DNA of 6,117 nt from Nitrososphaerota archaeon (GTDB lineage Archaea; Thermoproteota; Nitrososphaeria; Nitrososphaerales; Nitrosopumilaceae). The notes below the pieces were generated by a model. That model was not told the origin of the DNA, searched no databases, and worked only from the letters and a program-made list of their open reading frames with translations. The stretch lies in the NCBI GenBank assembly GCA_028867235.1, contig JAGWGS010000086.1, positions 1-6,117 on the forward strand. The letters are read 5' to 3'. The position numbers and the translations under genes were made by a program. Below are positions 5,478 to 6,117 of this stretch, piece by piece. Position 1 is the first letter of the stretch. Each line of letters opens with the position of its first letter.

Positions 5478-6117
5478 TTATTTTGTTGAATATCTATTTT
5501 CCATTTTCTTAAATTTTGAAAGGTTAACTATGTCATTGAACTCATCAAAATTCACAAGAGATTTTCTCAACTTTAGTGTTGTTCCATTCTTCTTCAACTC
5601 TTTCAAAATCTGTAGAGTAGAAAACGTATTTGCATAAAGAACAGACAGCGGATACAAAATGAGATTGAATCCCATCTTGTGTAATTCTTTGGCTGGGAGA
5701 ACCGGTGTAGCTCCTCCCTCTATCATGTTTGCAACCAATGGTGCTTTGATTGATCTTCCTATCTTTTTCATCTCTTCTACTGTTTTTGGAGCCTCAACAA
5801 ATATGGCATCTGCCCCTATTTTTTTGTAAAGTAAACCTCTCTCTATTGCCGCATCAAGACCTTCTGTAGCTCTTGCATCTGTCCTTGCAACAATTATGAA
5901 ATCCTTGTTCTTCCTAGCTTCTACTGCAGCTCTGAGTTTTTCGGCATATTCTTCTTTTGGAATTACTTCTTTACCAGACATGTGCCCACATCTTTTTGGC
6001 CATTTCTGATCTTCAAGAAATATTCCTGACGCTCCTACTGCCTCTAATTCATTGACAAGCTTCCACACACTTAATGGGTTTCCGTAACCTGTATCTGCAT
6101 CAACAATGACTGGAACT
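5478..6117 (-). CDS. Isocitrate lyase/PEP mutase superfamily, probable 2-methylisocitrate lyase-type C-C lyase; 5' end cut by window edge
   Basis: The reading frame stays open to the right edge, so the GTG at 6068 is internal and about 80 N-terminal residues are missing. Of the 212 visible residues, the first 16 read VPVIVDADTGYGNPLS, giving the Mg-binding DADTGYG loop (6-12). EDQKWPKRCGH (35-45) contains the KRCGH box with the catalytic Cys43 of isocitrate and methylisocitrate lyases. ARTDA (77-81), FVEAP (106-110) and NMIEGGATP (130-138) are the other active-site segments. PEP mutases and oxaloacetate decarboxylases lack the catalytic Cys, so a lyase is favoured. The KRCGH form and the short length without the large ICL insert resemble PrpB, which cleaves 2-methylisocitrate to pyruvate and succinate. 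The true substrate here is uncertain, since no methylcitrate-cycle gene is in the window. It converges with alba across 38 bases. Confidence 0.85.
   Translation of the reverse strand, partial: VPVIVDADTGYGNPLSVWKLVNELEAVGASGIFLEDQKWPKRCGHMSGKEVIPKEEYAEKLRAAVEARKNKDFIIVARTDARATEGLDAAIERGLLYKKIGADAIFVEAPKTVEEMKKIGRSIKAPLVANMIEGGATPVLPAKELHKMGFNLILYPLSVLYANTFSTLQILKELKKNGTTLKLRKSLVNFDEFNDIVNLSKFKKMENRYSTK

Noticed and set aside
5478..6117. PEP mutase for phosphonate synthesis
   Set aside because: The KRCGH box with catalytic Cys is a lyase mark; PEP mutases lack this Cys.

Overview
The window looks like chromosomal DNA of a low-GC ammonia-oxidising thaumarchaeon (Nitrososphaerota, Nitrosopumilus-like). 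This is inferred from gene content: an Alba chromatin protein, an archaeal-type Trm112, archaeal-style TATA boxes about 26 bases from start codons with almost no leader, CCA-less tRNA genes, and thaumarchaeal-looking protein sequences. No mobile element, CRISPR array, phage gene or defence system is visible.

Left half (1-3136, all minus strand). Five tightly packed genes are read right to left: a divergent nucleotidyltransferase with a TTG start, a branched-chain aminotransferase (ilvE), a Gfo/Idh/MocA sugar-nucleotide dehydrogenase, a small Trm112-family zinc-ribbon protein, and a left-handed beta-helix N-acetyltransferase cut by the left edge. The dehydrogenase and acetyltransferase are two of the three enzymes needed to convert a UDP-GlcNAc-type sugar to its 3-acetamido form; the aminotransferase of that route would be expected beyond the left edge. 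The small zinc-ribbon gene sits between them, overlapping the dehydrogenase by four bases.

Middle (3137-4693). A tRNA-Pro(CGG) gene (minus) follows a ferredoxin-NADP reductase-like flavoprotein gene (minus, GTG start). A tRNA-Ala(GGC) gene (plus) is transcribed away from it. About 330 bases after the tRNA-Ala hold no convincing gene, only T-rich candidate terminators.

Right part (4694-6117). A small exported protein gene (minus) and alba (plus) diverge from a 53-base gap with one palindromic TATA element, ATTTAAAT, spaced about 27 bases from both start codons. A T-rich terminator follows alba, which converges on an isocitrate/2-methylisocitrate lyase-family gene (minus) cut by the right edge.

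Most of the window is housekeeping. The points most worth checking are the symmetrical divergent promoter, the Trm112-like gene inside the nucleotide-sugar operon, the altered nucleotidyltransferase motif and the A18 substitution in the tRNA-Ala. I do not see evidence for a wholly new system.
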